Assembly: GCA_903835065.1 (NCBI GenBank)
Contig: CAILLO010000077.1
Coordinates: forward strand, 131,807 to 195,806
Length of the DNA: 64,000 bases
Direction of reading: 5' to 3'
Source: an uncultured Eubacteriales bacterium
GTDB lineage: Bacteria > Bacillota > Clostridia > Saccharofermentanales > UBA5734
A program made the position numbers and the translations under genes. Below the pieces are notes generated by a model. It was not told where the DNA came from, did no database searches, and saw nothing but the letters and a program-made list of their open reading frames with translations. Positions 45,637 to 54,625 of this stretch are shown here, in pieces (positions within the stretch are counted from its first letter, which is position 1; every line of letters begins with the position of its first letter).

Positions 45637-46083
45637 TCAGCCCTCCAGCACTTTCCTGACGATCGTGTTGACGAGCCTGCCGTCGGCCTTGCCCTTGACG
45701 CGGGGCATGATCAGCGGCATCACCTTGCCCATGTCGCGGGCCGACGAGGCACCGGACGCGGCCACGGCCTCGCGGACGATCTGCTCGATTTCCGCTTCGG
45801 TCAGGGCCTTGGGCAGGTAGGTCTCGAGAATCGCCATCTCCTCGCGGATGCGGGACATCACGTCCTCGCGGCCGCTCGAGGCGATTTCGGCCAGGGTCTC
45901 GGAGCGCTTGCGGTACTCCTTCGCCAGGACGTCGATCACGCCGTCCTCGTCGAGCGTCTTCTGGGAGTCCTTCTCGACCTGCAGGACTGCGGCGCGGGAA
46001 ATCTGGAGGACTTCCTTCCGGACGAGCTCCTTGTCGCGCATCGCGGTCTTCATGTCTTCGAACAGGCGTTCCTTGAGGGTCAT
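45637..46083 (-). CDS. yqeY: GatB/YqeY-domain protein
   Basis: This 148-residue helical protein starts MTLKERLFEDMKTAMRDKE and contains SSGREDVMSRIREEMAILETYLPKAL and MGKVMPLIMPRVKGKADG, typical of YqeY. The family resembles the tail of GatB, which recognises tRNA, but has no proven role. AGGGA lies seven bases before ATG 46083; the longer track start runs through rpsU in a shadow frame. It lies 34 bases after rpsU, the standard Gram-positive pair. Confidence 0.93.
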   Translation of the reverse strand: MTLKERLFEDMKTAMRDKELVRKEVLQISRAAVLQVEKDSQKTLDEDGVIDVLAKEYRKRSETLAEIASSGREDVMSRIREEMAILETYLPKALTEAEIEQIVREAVAASGASSARDMGKVMPLIMPRVKGKADGRLVNTIVRKVLEG

Positions 46084-46117
46084 GGGCCATCCCTTCGGGG
46101 CACGGGCGCAGCAGGTT

Positions 46118-46291
46118 CTAGTGCTTCCTCTTGCGCGCGGCTTCGGACTTCTTCTTGCGGCGGACGCTCGGCTTCTCGTAGTGCTCGCGCTTGCGGACTT
46201 CCGCGAGGACGCCGGACTTGGCGCACTGCCGCTTGAAACGACGCAGGGCGCTGTCAAGGGTTTCGTTCTCCTTCACTCTGACTTCGGACAT
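46118..46291 (-). CDS. rpsU: 30S ribosomal protein S21
   Basis: This 57-residue protein is below the ORF-track cut-off. It reads [20 protein letters not shown], then [20 protein letters not shown] and a Lys/Arg-rich tail ([17 protein letters not shown]), a textbook S21. AAGGGGGG precedes the ATG. It is first in the rpsU-yqeY operon behind a TATAAT promoter. Confidence 0.97.
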   Translation of the reverse strand: MSEVRVKENETLDSALRRFKRQCAKSGVLAEVRKREHYEKPSVRRKKKSEAARKRKH

Positions 46292-46369
46292 TGTTTTTCA
46301 CCCCCCTTGACTGTGGAATGCATCCGGACCGGCGCGTTTCGCAAAGTGGGCCGGGCAAGACTCGAAGGG

Positions 46370-46398
46370 ATTATACCGTCTTTGCGGAGCCGACGCAA
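46370..46398 (-). promoter_or_regulatory. promoter of rpsU-yqeY
   Basis: On the minus strand TTGCGT (46393-46398), a 17-base spacer and TATAAT (46370-46375). The predicted leader is about 70 bases. Confidence 0.65.
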
Positions 46399-46421
46399 CC
46401 GGAGGGGTGCCTGGAAGGGGA

Positions 46422-46450
46422 TTGACACACCGTGCCGACGGATGTAGTCT
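46422..46450 (+). promoter_or_regulatory. promoter of the BlaI-M56 operon
   Basis: TTGACA (46422-46427), a 17-base spacer and TAGTCT (46445-46450). Perfect -35, weak -10. The operator-like sequence starts on the -10. Confidence 0.6.
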
Positions 46451-46474
46451 GAAATCGAACCGCCTACAGATGTC
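46443..46474. promoter_or_regulatory. candidate BlaI operator
   Basis: TGTAG (46443-46447) and CTACA (46464-46468) form an inverted pair. The right half continues as TACAGATGTC, close to the BlaI/MecI TACA-n2-TGTA core. Position over the -10 and start site suits autorepression. Confidence 0.5.
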
Positions 46475-46513
46475 GTCTCCCGTTCGCATGCAAACGACAG
46501 GAGGATCCGACCG

Positions 46514-46906
46514 ATGGACGACCGCCGCATCACGGACGCCGAATGGCCGATCATGCGCCATCTCTGGGAACACCCTGAATCCACTCTCGGCGAGATCCTC
46601 GAGGGGACGACGGCCGAAAGGAACTGGCAGCGCACCACCGCGCAGACGCTGCTCAAGCGCCTCGTGGACAAGGGCTTCGTCGCCGTGGACGACGCCGCCT
46701 CCGCTTTCCGCTATTCGGCTGCAATGTCCGAGGCCGACTGCGTCCGAACCGAGATGCGTTCCTTCCTCAGGAAGGTCTACGACGGCTCGGCCAGCATGCT
46801 GGTCGCCGGGTTCCTGAAGGACAACGACCTGTCGGATGTCGAGATCGCCGAACTCCGCCGCATCCTGGATGGAAAACGGGGTGAGCGCCATGCCGACCGC
46901 GACTGA
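46514..46906 (+). CDS. BlaI/MecI family repressor
   Basis: This 130-residue winged-helix repressor starts ITDAEWPIMRHLWEHPEST, with recognition helix TTAQTLLKRLVDKGFVAV and the dimerisation helices after residue 75. In such systems the partner M56 protease triggers cleavage in the C-terminal region (often an Asn-Phe bond); no clear NF site is visible here. CAGGAGG precedes the ATG. It overlaps the M56 gene by 17 bases. Despite the name, the sensor partner has no beta-lactam-binding domain, so a different signal is likely. Confidence 0.9.
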   Translation: MDDRRITDAEWPIMRHLWEHPESTLGEILEGTTAERNWQRTTAQTLLKRLVDKGFVAVDDAASAFRYSAAMSEADCVRTEMRSFLRKVYDGSASMLVAGFLKDNDLSDVEIAELRRILDGKRGERHADRD

Positions 46907-49112
46907 GATCCTCTTCTACACCCTCACGTGTTCGCTTGTCGCCCTGGCGGTCCTCCTGCTCAAGTCCCTGTTCCGCCACCGCCTCGGAGCCCGGGTGCAT
47001 CTCCTCCTCTGGGGACTGCTCTTCCTGCGCCTGGTCGTGCCGGTACTCCCTTCTTCTCCTTTCAGCGTGTTCAACCTCGCCGCACCCGTCCAGTCGAGCA
47101 TCCAGGGCATCGCGGACGACATCCTCTCGAAGCCTGTCGTCGTCCTGGCTGCAATCCCACCGACAAGGACGCCGCCCTCATCGACGCAAGCCGCCGCGAC
47201 GAGTCCGACCTCGTCCGTCGTTCCTGGCGGCGTCGGCTCGACGGATCCGAACGGTAGCGGATCAAGCTCCTACACACCGACCGGGATGACCCTCGATGCG
47301 CTCCTCCTCTGGATCTGGGCGGCCGGGGTCCTCGCCGTTCTCCTCTGGTTCATCTTCGTGTACGTCCGCCTCCGCTCCCAGCTGCGGCATGCGACCGGTC
47401 TCGCGGATGACCGGCTGGCCGCCCTGCTCGAGGAGGCAACGGGCCTCGTCGGCATCCGTCGTCGCCGCATCCGCATCGTGGAACTCGCATCCGCCCGCAC
47501 GCCCTGCATCTCCGGCGTCCTGCGCCCGGTCCTCGTCCTCCCTGCCGGCGCATCGCGACTGCCCGAGGAGATCCTGCGGCAGGTCCTGGTCCACGAACTC
47601 GTCCACCTGAAGCGAGGCGATATCTGGTCCGGGTGGCTCACGCTCGCCTTTTCGGCGGTCCATTGGTTCAACCCGTTCCTCTGGTACGTCTTCCGAGCCG
47701 TCCGCCAGGACCTCGAGATCGCCTGCGACGAAAGGGTCCTCGCCCTGCTCGGCGAGGAGCGGCGCATCGAGTATGGCCTGACGCTGCTCGCCTTCGCCGC
47801 GCCGCGAGCCGGCTGGATTCCGGGTTCGACCGCCATGGCCTCCGGCTCGGGCGACCTGTCCCGTCGTATCCGCTTCCTGGCCTTCTTCCGCAAGCCCACC
47901 CGGTTGCTGGTCGTCGTCGCGGCGGTCCTGGTCCTCGCGGTCGGCGTCCTCTTCTTGACGGACGCACTGCCGAAAGGCGTGGATACTGCGAAAGCAAAGC
48001 TTTCCAAGCAGGACGTCGTGTCGCTGCTGGAGAAGGGCGGAGTCGCGCTCGATGTCCTGGTCCCGCCGACCGGGGCATCCACGATCGAAATCGGGGGACT
48101 CGTCGGAGATTTCTTCACAGTCCGGGGTCTCGAACAATCCACGGTCCATCTCTTCGTCTGCGAGTCGCCAGCGCAGCGAGACCAGGTAGCCCAAGCCTGG
48201 AATGACTTCGCTACACTTGCGGATTTCGTCTATCGCATGGAGGTCTTCAAGGGCAAGAACATCCTCGTGATCTTCGGTACGAACGACGATTCGAAGCCCT
48301 GGTATGAACTCGTCGCGAAGGCATTGGCAACGGCCGGCATCTCGTCCCCGAACTACCCCGCCATGACCGACCCGACGTTGACCCGTTTCACGGCGTGGGA
48401 TGTCGAGAGCCTGTTCTCGCAGGGTCCGATGCCCATCTCCGCTCTGCCGGAGAGCACGAGCGGCGCCCAGTCGTTCGCTGGAGTCCAGGGCCGTCTGTTC
48501 GGGTTCAAGGACCATCCCGACGCCCTGGTCCAGGTCTTCGTCGGCGACTCCCCTGTCCAACGCGATGCGGTCGTCCAGGCCTGGCAAGACTTCGAGCCGA
48601 TCGGGTCGTATATCGTCCCGCGCGTCGCCTTCGAAGGCAAGAACGTCTTCCTCGTGATATCGGACTTGAGTGCGGATCCGGAATCGTCGACCTGGTTCGG
48701 CACGCTCGACGCCGTCCTATCACCCGCCGGAATCGTCAGAATCATTCCCTTGCTCACGCAGGAAGATATCGAAGTCACGTTCCGGGACATCGGCGAGACC
48801 CTCGGGCCGCTGGCCCTTCCAACGCCTCCGGTCAATGGCGGGGTCGCCGCATCGACCTACTCCATTCAGGGCAGTCCAGACTCCTATGTCGAACTGTATG
48901 TCTGTGACTCCGCGGAACAACGCGTGGAAGTGCGGGAGGACTTCTTCACGGCGCCATCGGATTTCATTCTGTCGAGCGCATACCAGGAAGTCTACGAGGG
49001 CGACAACGTCCTGGTCGTCCTGCGCCTGCAGGATGCGACCTCGTCCTTGTACCCGAAGGCCGCTGTGGCGCTGAAGACTATCGGCATCGCGAGGATCTAT
49101 CCGAAGTCCTGA
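46890..49112 (+). CDS. M56 family sensor metalloprotease with three-repeat C-terminal domain
   Basis: This 740-residue BlaR1-type protein has four helices and the cytoplasmic zinc motif VHELVHLKRGD (His235, Glu236, His239), with a Ser/Thr/Pro-rich outer loop at ~90-132. After the fourth helix (~335-358) the extracellular part is not a penicillin-binding domain. It holds three diverged repeats of about 120 residues, marked by VHLFVCESPAQRDQVAQAW, VQVFVGDSPVQRDAVVQAW and VELYVCDSAEQRVEV, each followed by a GKN/GDN-ILVI strand. ATG 46890 has GGGGTGA upstream. It should sense an envelope signal and inactivate BlaI. The ligand is unknown. Confidence 0.88.
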   Translation: MPTATEILFYTLTCSLVALAVLLLKSLFRHRLGARVHLLLWGLLFLRLVVPVLPSSPFSVFNLAAPVQSSIQGIADDILSKPVVVLAAIPPTRTPPSSTQAAATSPTSSVVPGGVGSTDPNGSGSSSYTPTGMTLDALLLWIWAAGVLAVLLWFIFVYVRLRSQLRHATGLADDRLAALLEEATGLVGIRRRRIRIVELASARTPCISGVLRPVLVLPAGASRLPEEILRQVLVHELVHLKRGDIWSGWLTLAFSAVHWFNPFLWYVFRAVRQDLEIACDERVLALLGEERRIEYGLTLLAFAAPRAGWIPGSTAMASGSGDLSRRIRFLAFFRKPTRLLVVVAAVLVLAVGVLFLTDALPKGVDTAKAKLSKQDVVSLLEKGGVALDVLVPPTGASTIEIGGLVGDFFTVRGLEQSTVHLFVCESPAQRDQVAQAWNDFATLADFVYRMEVFKGKNILVIFGTNDDSKPWYELVAKALATAGISSPNYPAMTDPTLTRFTAWDVESLFSQGPMPISALPESTSGAQSFAGVQGRLFGFKDHPDALVQVFVGDSPVQRDAVVQAWQDFEPIGSYIVPRVAFEGKNVFLVISDLSADPESSTWFGTLDAVLSPAGIVRIIPLLTQEDIEVTFRDIGETLGPLALPTPPVNGGVAASTYSIQGSPDSYVELYVCDSAEQRVEVREDFFTAPSDFILSSAYQEVYEGDNVLVVLRLQDATSSLYPKAAVALKTIGIARIYPKS

Positions 49113-49119
49113 ACCGCCA

Positions 49120-49128
49120 TGCTATAAT
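49120..49128 (+). promoter_or_regulatory. extended -10 giving a leaderless rsuA mRNA
   Basis: TGCTATAAT is a perfect extended -10. It ends six bases before the ATG of the pseudouridine synthase, so transcription should begin at or next to the A of ATG. No Shine-Dalgarno is present. Confidence 0.7.
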
Positions 49129-49134
49129 CCGCCC

Positions 49135-49866
49135 ATGAGACTCGACAAGACCCTGTCCGACTCCGGCTACGGCACGAGGAGCGAAGTGCGCGCCCTCGTC
49201 CGGGCGGGGCGCGTCCGCGTGGACGGCGCCGTCGTGCGCGATCCGGGCTTCCTGCTGCACGAGGGCGTGGACGGCCGCCTCGCCGTCGATGGCACGGCGA
49301 CCCGCGTGCGCCGGCACCTGCACCTGATGCTGCACAAGCCTGAAGGCTTTCTGACGGCGCTCGAGGATGCGCGCCAACCCACGGTCGCCGACCTGATCCC
49401 TCCGAACCTGCGCACGCGCGGGCTCGCGCCGGTCGGCCGCCTCGACCTCGACACGACGGGGCTGCTCCTGCTCACGAACGACGGGACGTTGGGGCACCGC
49501 CTCGCGAACCCGAAATGGCACGTCGACAAGGTCTACCACGCCTGGACCGAGGGCGGCGATCCGTTCGACGCCCGCGACGCCGCCGCCTTCGCGGAGGGGC
49601 TGACGCTCGGAGACGGCACGCCGTGCCAGCCCGCGGCGCTCGAGATCCTCGGTCCCGCCGAGGCGCGTCTCACGCTGCACGAAGGAAAGTACCACCAGGT
49701 CAAGCGCATGATGGGGTCGACGGGGCGCACCGTCGTGCGGCTGCACCGCGAGTCGGTCGGTCCGGTCCGCCTCGACCCGGCGCTCGCGCCCGGCGAATCC
49801 CGCGAGCTGACGGACGAAGAAGCGGCCCTGCTGTACAGGGCCGCCTCGCTGGAAATGCCGGAATAG
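49135..49866 (+). CDS. rsuA: 16S rRNA pseudouridine synthase (RsuA family)
   Basis: This 243-residue protein has an N-terminal S4 domain (MRLDKTLSDSGYGTRSEVRALVRAGRVRVDG) and the catalytic Asp in VGRLDLDTTGLLLLTNDG. GKYHQVKRMMGSTGRTVVRLHR near the end is typical of RsuA/RluB/RluE enzymes; the length fits RsuA (16S U516). The mRNA appears leaderless. It is a single gene between the M56 sensor and a convergent membrane protein. Confidence 0.92.
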   Translation: MRLDKTLSDSGYGTRSEVRALVRAGRVRVDGAVVRDPGFLLHEGVDGRLAVDGTATRVRRHLHLMLHKPEGFLTALEDARQPTVADLIPPNLRTRGLAPVGRLDLDTTGLLLLTNDGTLGHRLANPKWHVDKVYHAWTEGGDPFDARDAAAFAEGLTLGDGTPCQPAALEILGPAEARLTLHEGKYHQVKRMMGSTGRTVVRLHRESVGPVRLDPALAPGESRELTDEEAALLYRAASLEMPE

Positions 49867-49910
49867 TCGTCGCGATGGCCCGCTTCGGCGGACCGCGCAT
49901 CGTCATTTTC

Positions 49911-50837
49911 CTACCCTGCGCTCGTCGGCGCCGCCGTCGTGGCGGGCGTGGGGGAGGCCGTGGGAATCGGCGTCACGAGGAGCTTCAGGGAGTCCGTGTC
50001 CGCAAGGAACGTCCGGATAAAGGTCTGGGAAGCCTCGAGATGCTTGGTGCGGACGCTGATGGCCATGATGCACTTCGTGCCGTAGATCCCGAGCGCCTGG
50101 TCCGTGCCGAGGCCCGTCACGTCGAGGCCGTAGACGTGTGGCTGGCCGTCCCCGCCGTTGTCCGTCGTGAGCGTGTACTTGACCGGCACGACCTTGTCCA
50201 TCACCGAAGCGGGAAGGTCCGCCTGGAGCTTCGCATAGAAGTCGTCGAGCTCGAGGAAAGCGCCCTGCGGGGCGAATCGGTCGGTCTCGACCTCGTCCAG
50301 GACCACGATGTCCTCGTCGCCGACCGCGATCAGCACGAACGCCTTCTGGGTGCTCGCCGCGTCGTCGGTGCCGGTCCCCGCGCGCGTGACATAGGCGCTG
50401 TTGGGTTCGAGGTTCTTGACGTCCGGCAGCGCCACCTTGACGAAGTCCTGCAGGCGCGGGCTTTCGTCCAGGACGATCTCGCCGAGGACGAAAACCTTGA
50501 AGTCGGCCGGGACGTTGGTGATGATCGAATAGGCGATGGAGCCGACGGCCACGACGATCGCGGCGATCGCGAGATACTTCATCCGCCCGTATTCCCACAG
50601 GTGCTTCCACTGCTTGACCGTCCTGCCGAGCACCACCTTCGCGTCGCGGGGGTTCGGCGGCTCCGGTTCGTAGGTGCGCCCGGTCAGGAAGTTGTAGGCT
50701 TCGGCGACCTTGGCGAGAGCGGTCGGGTCGTTGGAACTCTTGTACCGCTTGACGAGAATCATGTAGCGGTGCTCGATCTCCTGCTCGGTCGCCGCCGTAC
50801 CGAGCCCCAGGACTTCCATCGCTTCGTTGCGTTCCAT
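49911..50837 (-). CDS. membrane protein with degenerate J-domain
   Basis: This 308-residue protein has residues ~6-53 (AMEVLGLGTAATEQEIEHRY, then VAEAYNFLTG) that fit the J-domain helices I, II and IV. The HPD loop needed to stimulate DnaK is missing (KSSND at that point). One helix at ~88-108 follows. The ectodomain is alpha/beta (DFKVFVLGEIVLDE, VVLDEVETDRFAPQGAFLELDDFY) and ends in a Thr/Pro tail. GGAGGAGAAGGA precedes the ATG. It lies 19 bases after lysS and is likely co-transcribed. No function assigned. Confidence 0.75.
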   Translation of the reverse strand: MERNEAMEVLGLGTAATEQEIEHRYMILVKRYKSSNDPTALAKVAEAYNFLTGRTYEPEPPNPRDAKVVLGRTVKQWKHLWEYGRMKYLAIAAIVVAVGSIAYSIITNVPADFKVFVLGEIVLDESPRLQDFVKVALPDVKNLEPNSAYVTRAGTGTDDAASTQKAFVLIAVGDEDIVVLDEVETDRFAPQGAFLELDDFYAKLQADLPASVMDKVVPVKYTLTTDNGGDGQPHVYGLDVTGLGTDQALGIYGTKCIMAISVRTKHLEASQTFIRTFLADTDSLKLLVTPIPTASPTPATTAAPTSAG

Positions 50838-50856
50838 GTCCTTCTCCTCCGGGGAG

Positions 50857-52422
<1,566 letters not shown>

Positions 52423-52469
52423 GTCGCGTCGTCCTCCATCGGTTCTTCCGCCGTGTTCCGGTTCAAGAA

Positions 52470-52492
52470 AGGCACCGTCGCGGACGGTGCCT
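52470..52492 (-). terminator. terminator after greA
   Basis: On the minus strand AGGCACCGTC pairs with GACGGTGCCT (10 bp, 3-base loop), followed by TTCTTG. Confidence 0.85.
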
Positions 52493-52532
52493 CCTGGATC
52501 GAGGGGGTCCGTCCCCTTTTCCGGAGCGACGG

Positions 52533-53024
52533 CTATTCGCCGCGCTCGGGGCGCGCGATCTTGATCACCTTGTACTTGATCGTGCCGCTCGGGGCGTGGA
52601 CCTCGACGACCTGGCCCTTCTTCTTGCCGATGATCGCGGCGCCCACGGGGGAGTCGCTCGAGATCTTGTTCGAGAAGATATCCTCTTCCTTCGCGGAGAC
52701 GAGCATGTACTCGGCCTCCTCGCCGCTGGACTCCTCGCGGATCTTGACCATCGCGCCGATCGTGACCTTCTGGACGCTGATATCCTCGTCGTCGATCACC
52801 TTGGCGTGCTTGAGGATCCCCTCGATCTCGGAAATCCGGGCTTCGTTCTCCGCCTGGGCGGTCTTGGCGTCGTCGTACTCGGAATTCTCGGAGATATCGC
52901 CGAAGGAGAGCGCCTGCTTGATCCGGTCGGCGATCTCGTTGCGGCCTTCGCCCTTGCGGCGGTCGAGCTCGTCCTCGAGCTTTCGGATGCCCTCGTAGGT
53001 CATCTCGTAGATCTTGTGGTCCAT
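52533..53024 (-). CDS. greA: transcription elongation factor GreA
   Basis: This 163-residue protein has an N-terminal coiled coil ending in the catalytic acidic tip SFGDISENSEYDDAK (Asp and Glu that coordinate Mg2+ in the polymerase channel), then the FKBP-like C-terminal domain (KISSDSPVGAAIIGKKKGQVVEV). It rescues backtracked RNA polymerase by stimulating transcript cleavage. It has its own extended -10 promoter and terminator. Confidence 0.97.
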   Translation of the reverse strand: MDHKIYEMTYEGIRKLEDELDRRKGEGRNEIADRIKQALSFGDISENSEYDDAKTAQAENEARISEIEGILKHAKVIDDEDISVQKVTIGAMVKIREESSGEEAEYMLVSAKEEDIFSNKISSDSPVGAAIIGKKKGQVVEVHAPSGTIKYKVIKIARPERGE

Positions 53025-53073
53025 GTCGTTCCGGCTCCTTTCGGTGCGTGGGTCCGTCGTTTTCGGAATTTAG

Positions 53074-53082
53074 ATTATACCA
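53074..53082 (-). promoter_or_regulatory. extended -10 promoter of greA
   Basis: The minus strand reads TGGTATAAT, a perfect extended -10. No -35 is needed or seen. Leader about 43 bases. Confidence 0.7.
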
Positions 53083-53114
53083 CAGCGGCGGGCCTGCGAG
53101 GCGCGTCGGACGCC

Positions 53115-54623
53115 CTACGAGCGCCGTTCGCTGTCCTTGAGGATCACGTCGTGCGCGCCGCCCTCGACGATGCTCGTCGAGGAGACGACGACCAGGCGCG
53201 CCCGCTCACGGAATTCGGCGAGGTCGCCCGCGCCGCAACTGGTCAGGGTGGCACGCACCTTGGCCATCGTGGCGTCCAGGTTGTCCTTGAGCTTGCCGGC
53301 GTACGACACGTAGGAGTCGACGCCTTCCTCGAAGGCCATCTTGCCGCCCTCGCCGCCGTCGTCGTAGCGCTGCCAGTTGCGCGCGCGGTTGGAGCCCTCG
53401 CCCCAGTACTCCTTGACGTACGAGCCGTTCACGAGCAGCTTCCTCGTCGGACTCTCGTCGAAGCGGGCGAAATAGCGGCCGAGCATCATGAAATCCGCGC
53501 CCATGGCGAGTGCGAGGGTCATGTGGTAGTCGTGGACGATGCCGCCGTCGGAGCAGATCGGCACATAGATCCCGGTCTTCTGGAAATGGGCGTCGCGGGC
53601 GGCGGCCACTTCGAGGACGGCGGAGGCCTGGCCGCGGCCGATGCCCTTCTGCTCGCGCGTGATGCAGATCGAGCCGCCGCCGATGCCGACCTTGACGAAG
53701 TCGGCGCCCGCGTCGACGAGGTACTGGAAGCCCTCGGCGTCGACGACGTTGCCGGCGCCGATCTTCACGGTGTCGCCGTAGCGGGAGCGGATCCACGACA
53801 GGGTCTCCCGCTGCCACTCGCTGAACCCGTCGGAGGAGTCGATGCAGAGGACGTCGGCGCCTGCGCCGATCAGGGCGGGCACGCGCTCGGTGTAGTCGCG
53901 GGTGTTGATGCCGGCGCCGGTGATCAGGCGCTTGTCGGCGTCGAGCAGTTCTTCGGGGTTCTCCTTGTGCTCGTCGTAGTCCTTGCGGAAGACCATCCCG
54001 ACGAGGTGGCGGTCCTGGGTGATGATCGGGAGCTGGTTGATCTTGTGGTCCCAGATCAGGTCGTTGGCCTCGGACAGGCCGATGCCCTCGTAGGCGAAGA
54101 CCAGGTGGTCGAACGACGTCATGAAGGTGCGGACCTTCGTGTCCGTCGGCGTGCGGCTGGCGCGGTAGTCGCGGCTGGTCACGATGCCGAGCAGGATGCC
54201 GCCCGGCGTGCCGTCGTCGGTGATTGCGATCGTGGAGTGCCCGGTGCGCTGCTTGAGGGCGACGACGTCGGCCAGCGTGTGCTCCGGCGTGAGGTTCGAG
54301 TCGCTCGACACGAAGCCCGCCTTGTAGCGTTTGACGCGGGAGACCATACCGGCCTGGCGGTCGATCGGCTGCGAAGCGTACAGGAAGGAGATGCCGCCCG
54401 AGCGGGCGAGGGCGATGGCCATCCCGTCGTCGGAGACGGACTGCATGATCGCGGAGGCGACGGGGAGGTTGATCGTCAGCGGGGACTCCTCGCGGCCCTT
54501 GCGGTACTTCGCGACCGCGGCGCGCAGGTCGACGCGGTCGGGGGAACTGGTCTTCGGAGTCAGGTTCGGCAACAGCAGGTATTCGCTGAAGGTGCGCGAA
54601 GTGCCGTCGAGGATCGTCGCCAT
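53115..54623 (-). CDS. guaB: IMP dehydrogenase, Tritrichomonas-type
   Basis: This 502-residue enzyme oxidises IMP to XMP, the committed step to GMP. The barrel carries [20 protein letters not shown] with catalytic Cys320. The flap holds the Arg419-Tyr420 base (RARNWQRYD). Two CBS domains lie at ~110-225 ([20 protein letters not shown]). The sequence follows, almost block for block, the Tritrichomonas foetus enzyme as I remember it ([52 protein letters not shown]), not the common bacterial GuaB. ATG 54623 has AGGTGG seven bases upstream; the track uses a TTG two codons earlier. It lies two bases after pyrG and is coupled to it. Confidence 0.93.
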   Translation of the reverse strand: MATILDGTSRTFSEYLLLPNLTPKTSSPDRVDLRAAVAKYRKGREESPLTINLPVASAIMQSVSDDGMAIALARSGGISFLYASQPIDRQAGMVSRVKRYKAGFVSSDSNLTPEHTLADVVALKQRTGHSTIAITDDGTPGGILLGIVTSRDYRASRTPTDTKVRTFMTSFDHLVFAYEGIGLSEANDLIWDHKINQLPIITQDRHLVGMVFRKDYDEHKENPEELLDADKRLITGAGINTRDYTERVPALIGAGADVLCIDSSDGFSEWQRETLSWIRSRYGDTVKIGAGNVVDAEGFQYLVDAGADFVKVGIGGGSICITREQKGIGRGQASAVLEVAAARDAHFQKTGIYVPICSDGGIVHDYHMTLALAMGADFMMLGRYFARFDESPTRKLLVNGSYVKEYWGEGSNRARNWQRYDDGGEGGKMAFEEGVDSYVSYAGKLKDNLDATMAKVRATLTSCGAGDLAEFRERARLVVVSSTSIVEGGAHDVILKDSERRS

Positions 54624-54625
54624 GT

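Noticed and set aside
46514-49112. Beta-lactam resistance sensor pair
   Set aside because: The M56 protein lacks a penicillin-binding ectodomain and no beta-lactamase gene is present.
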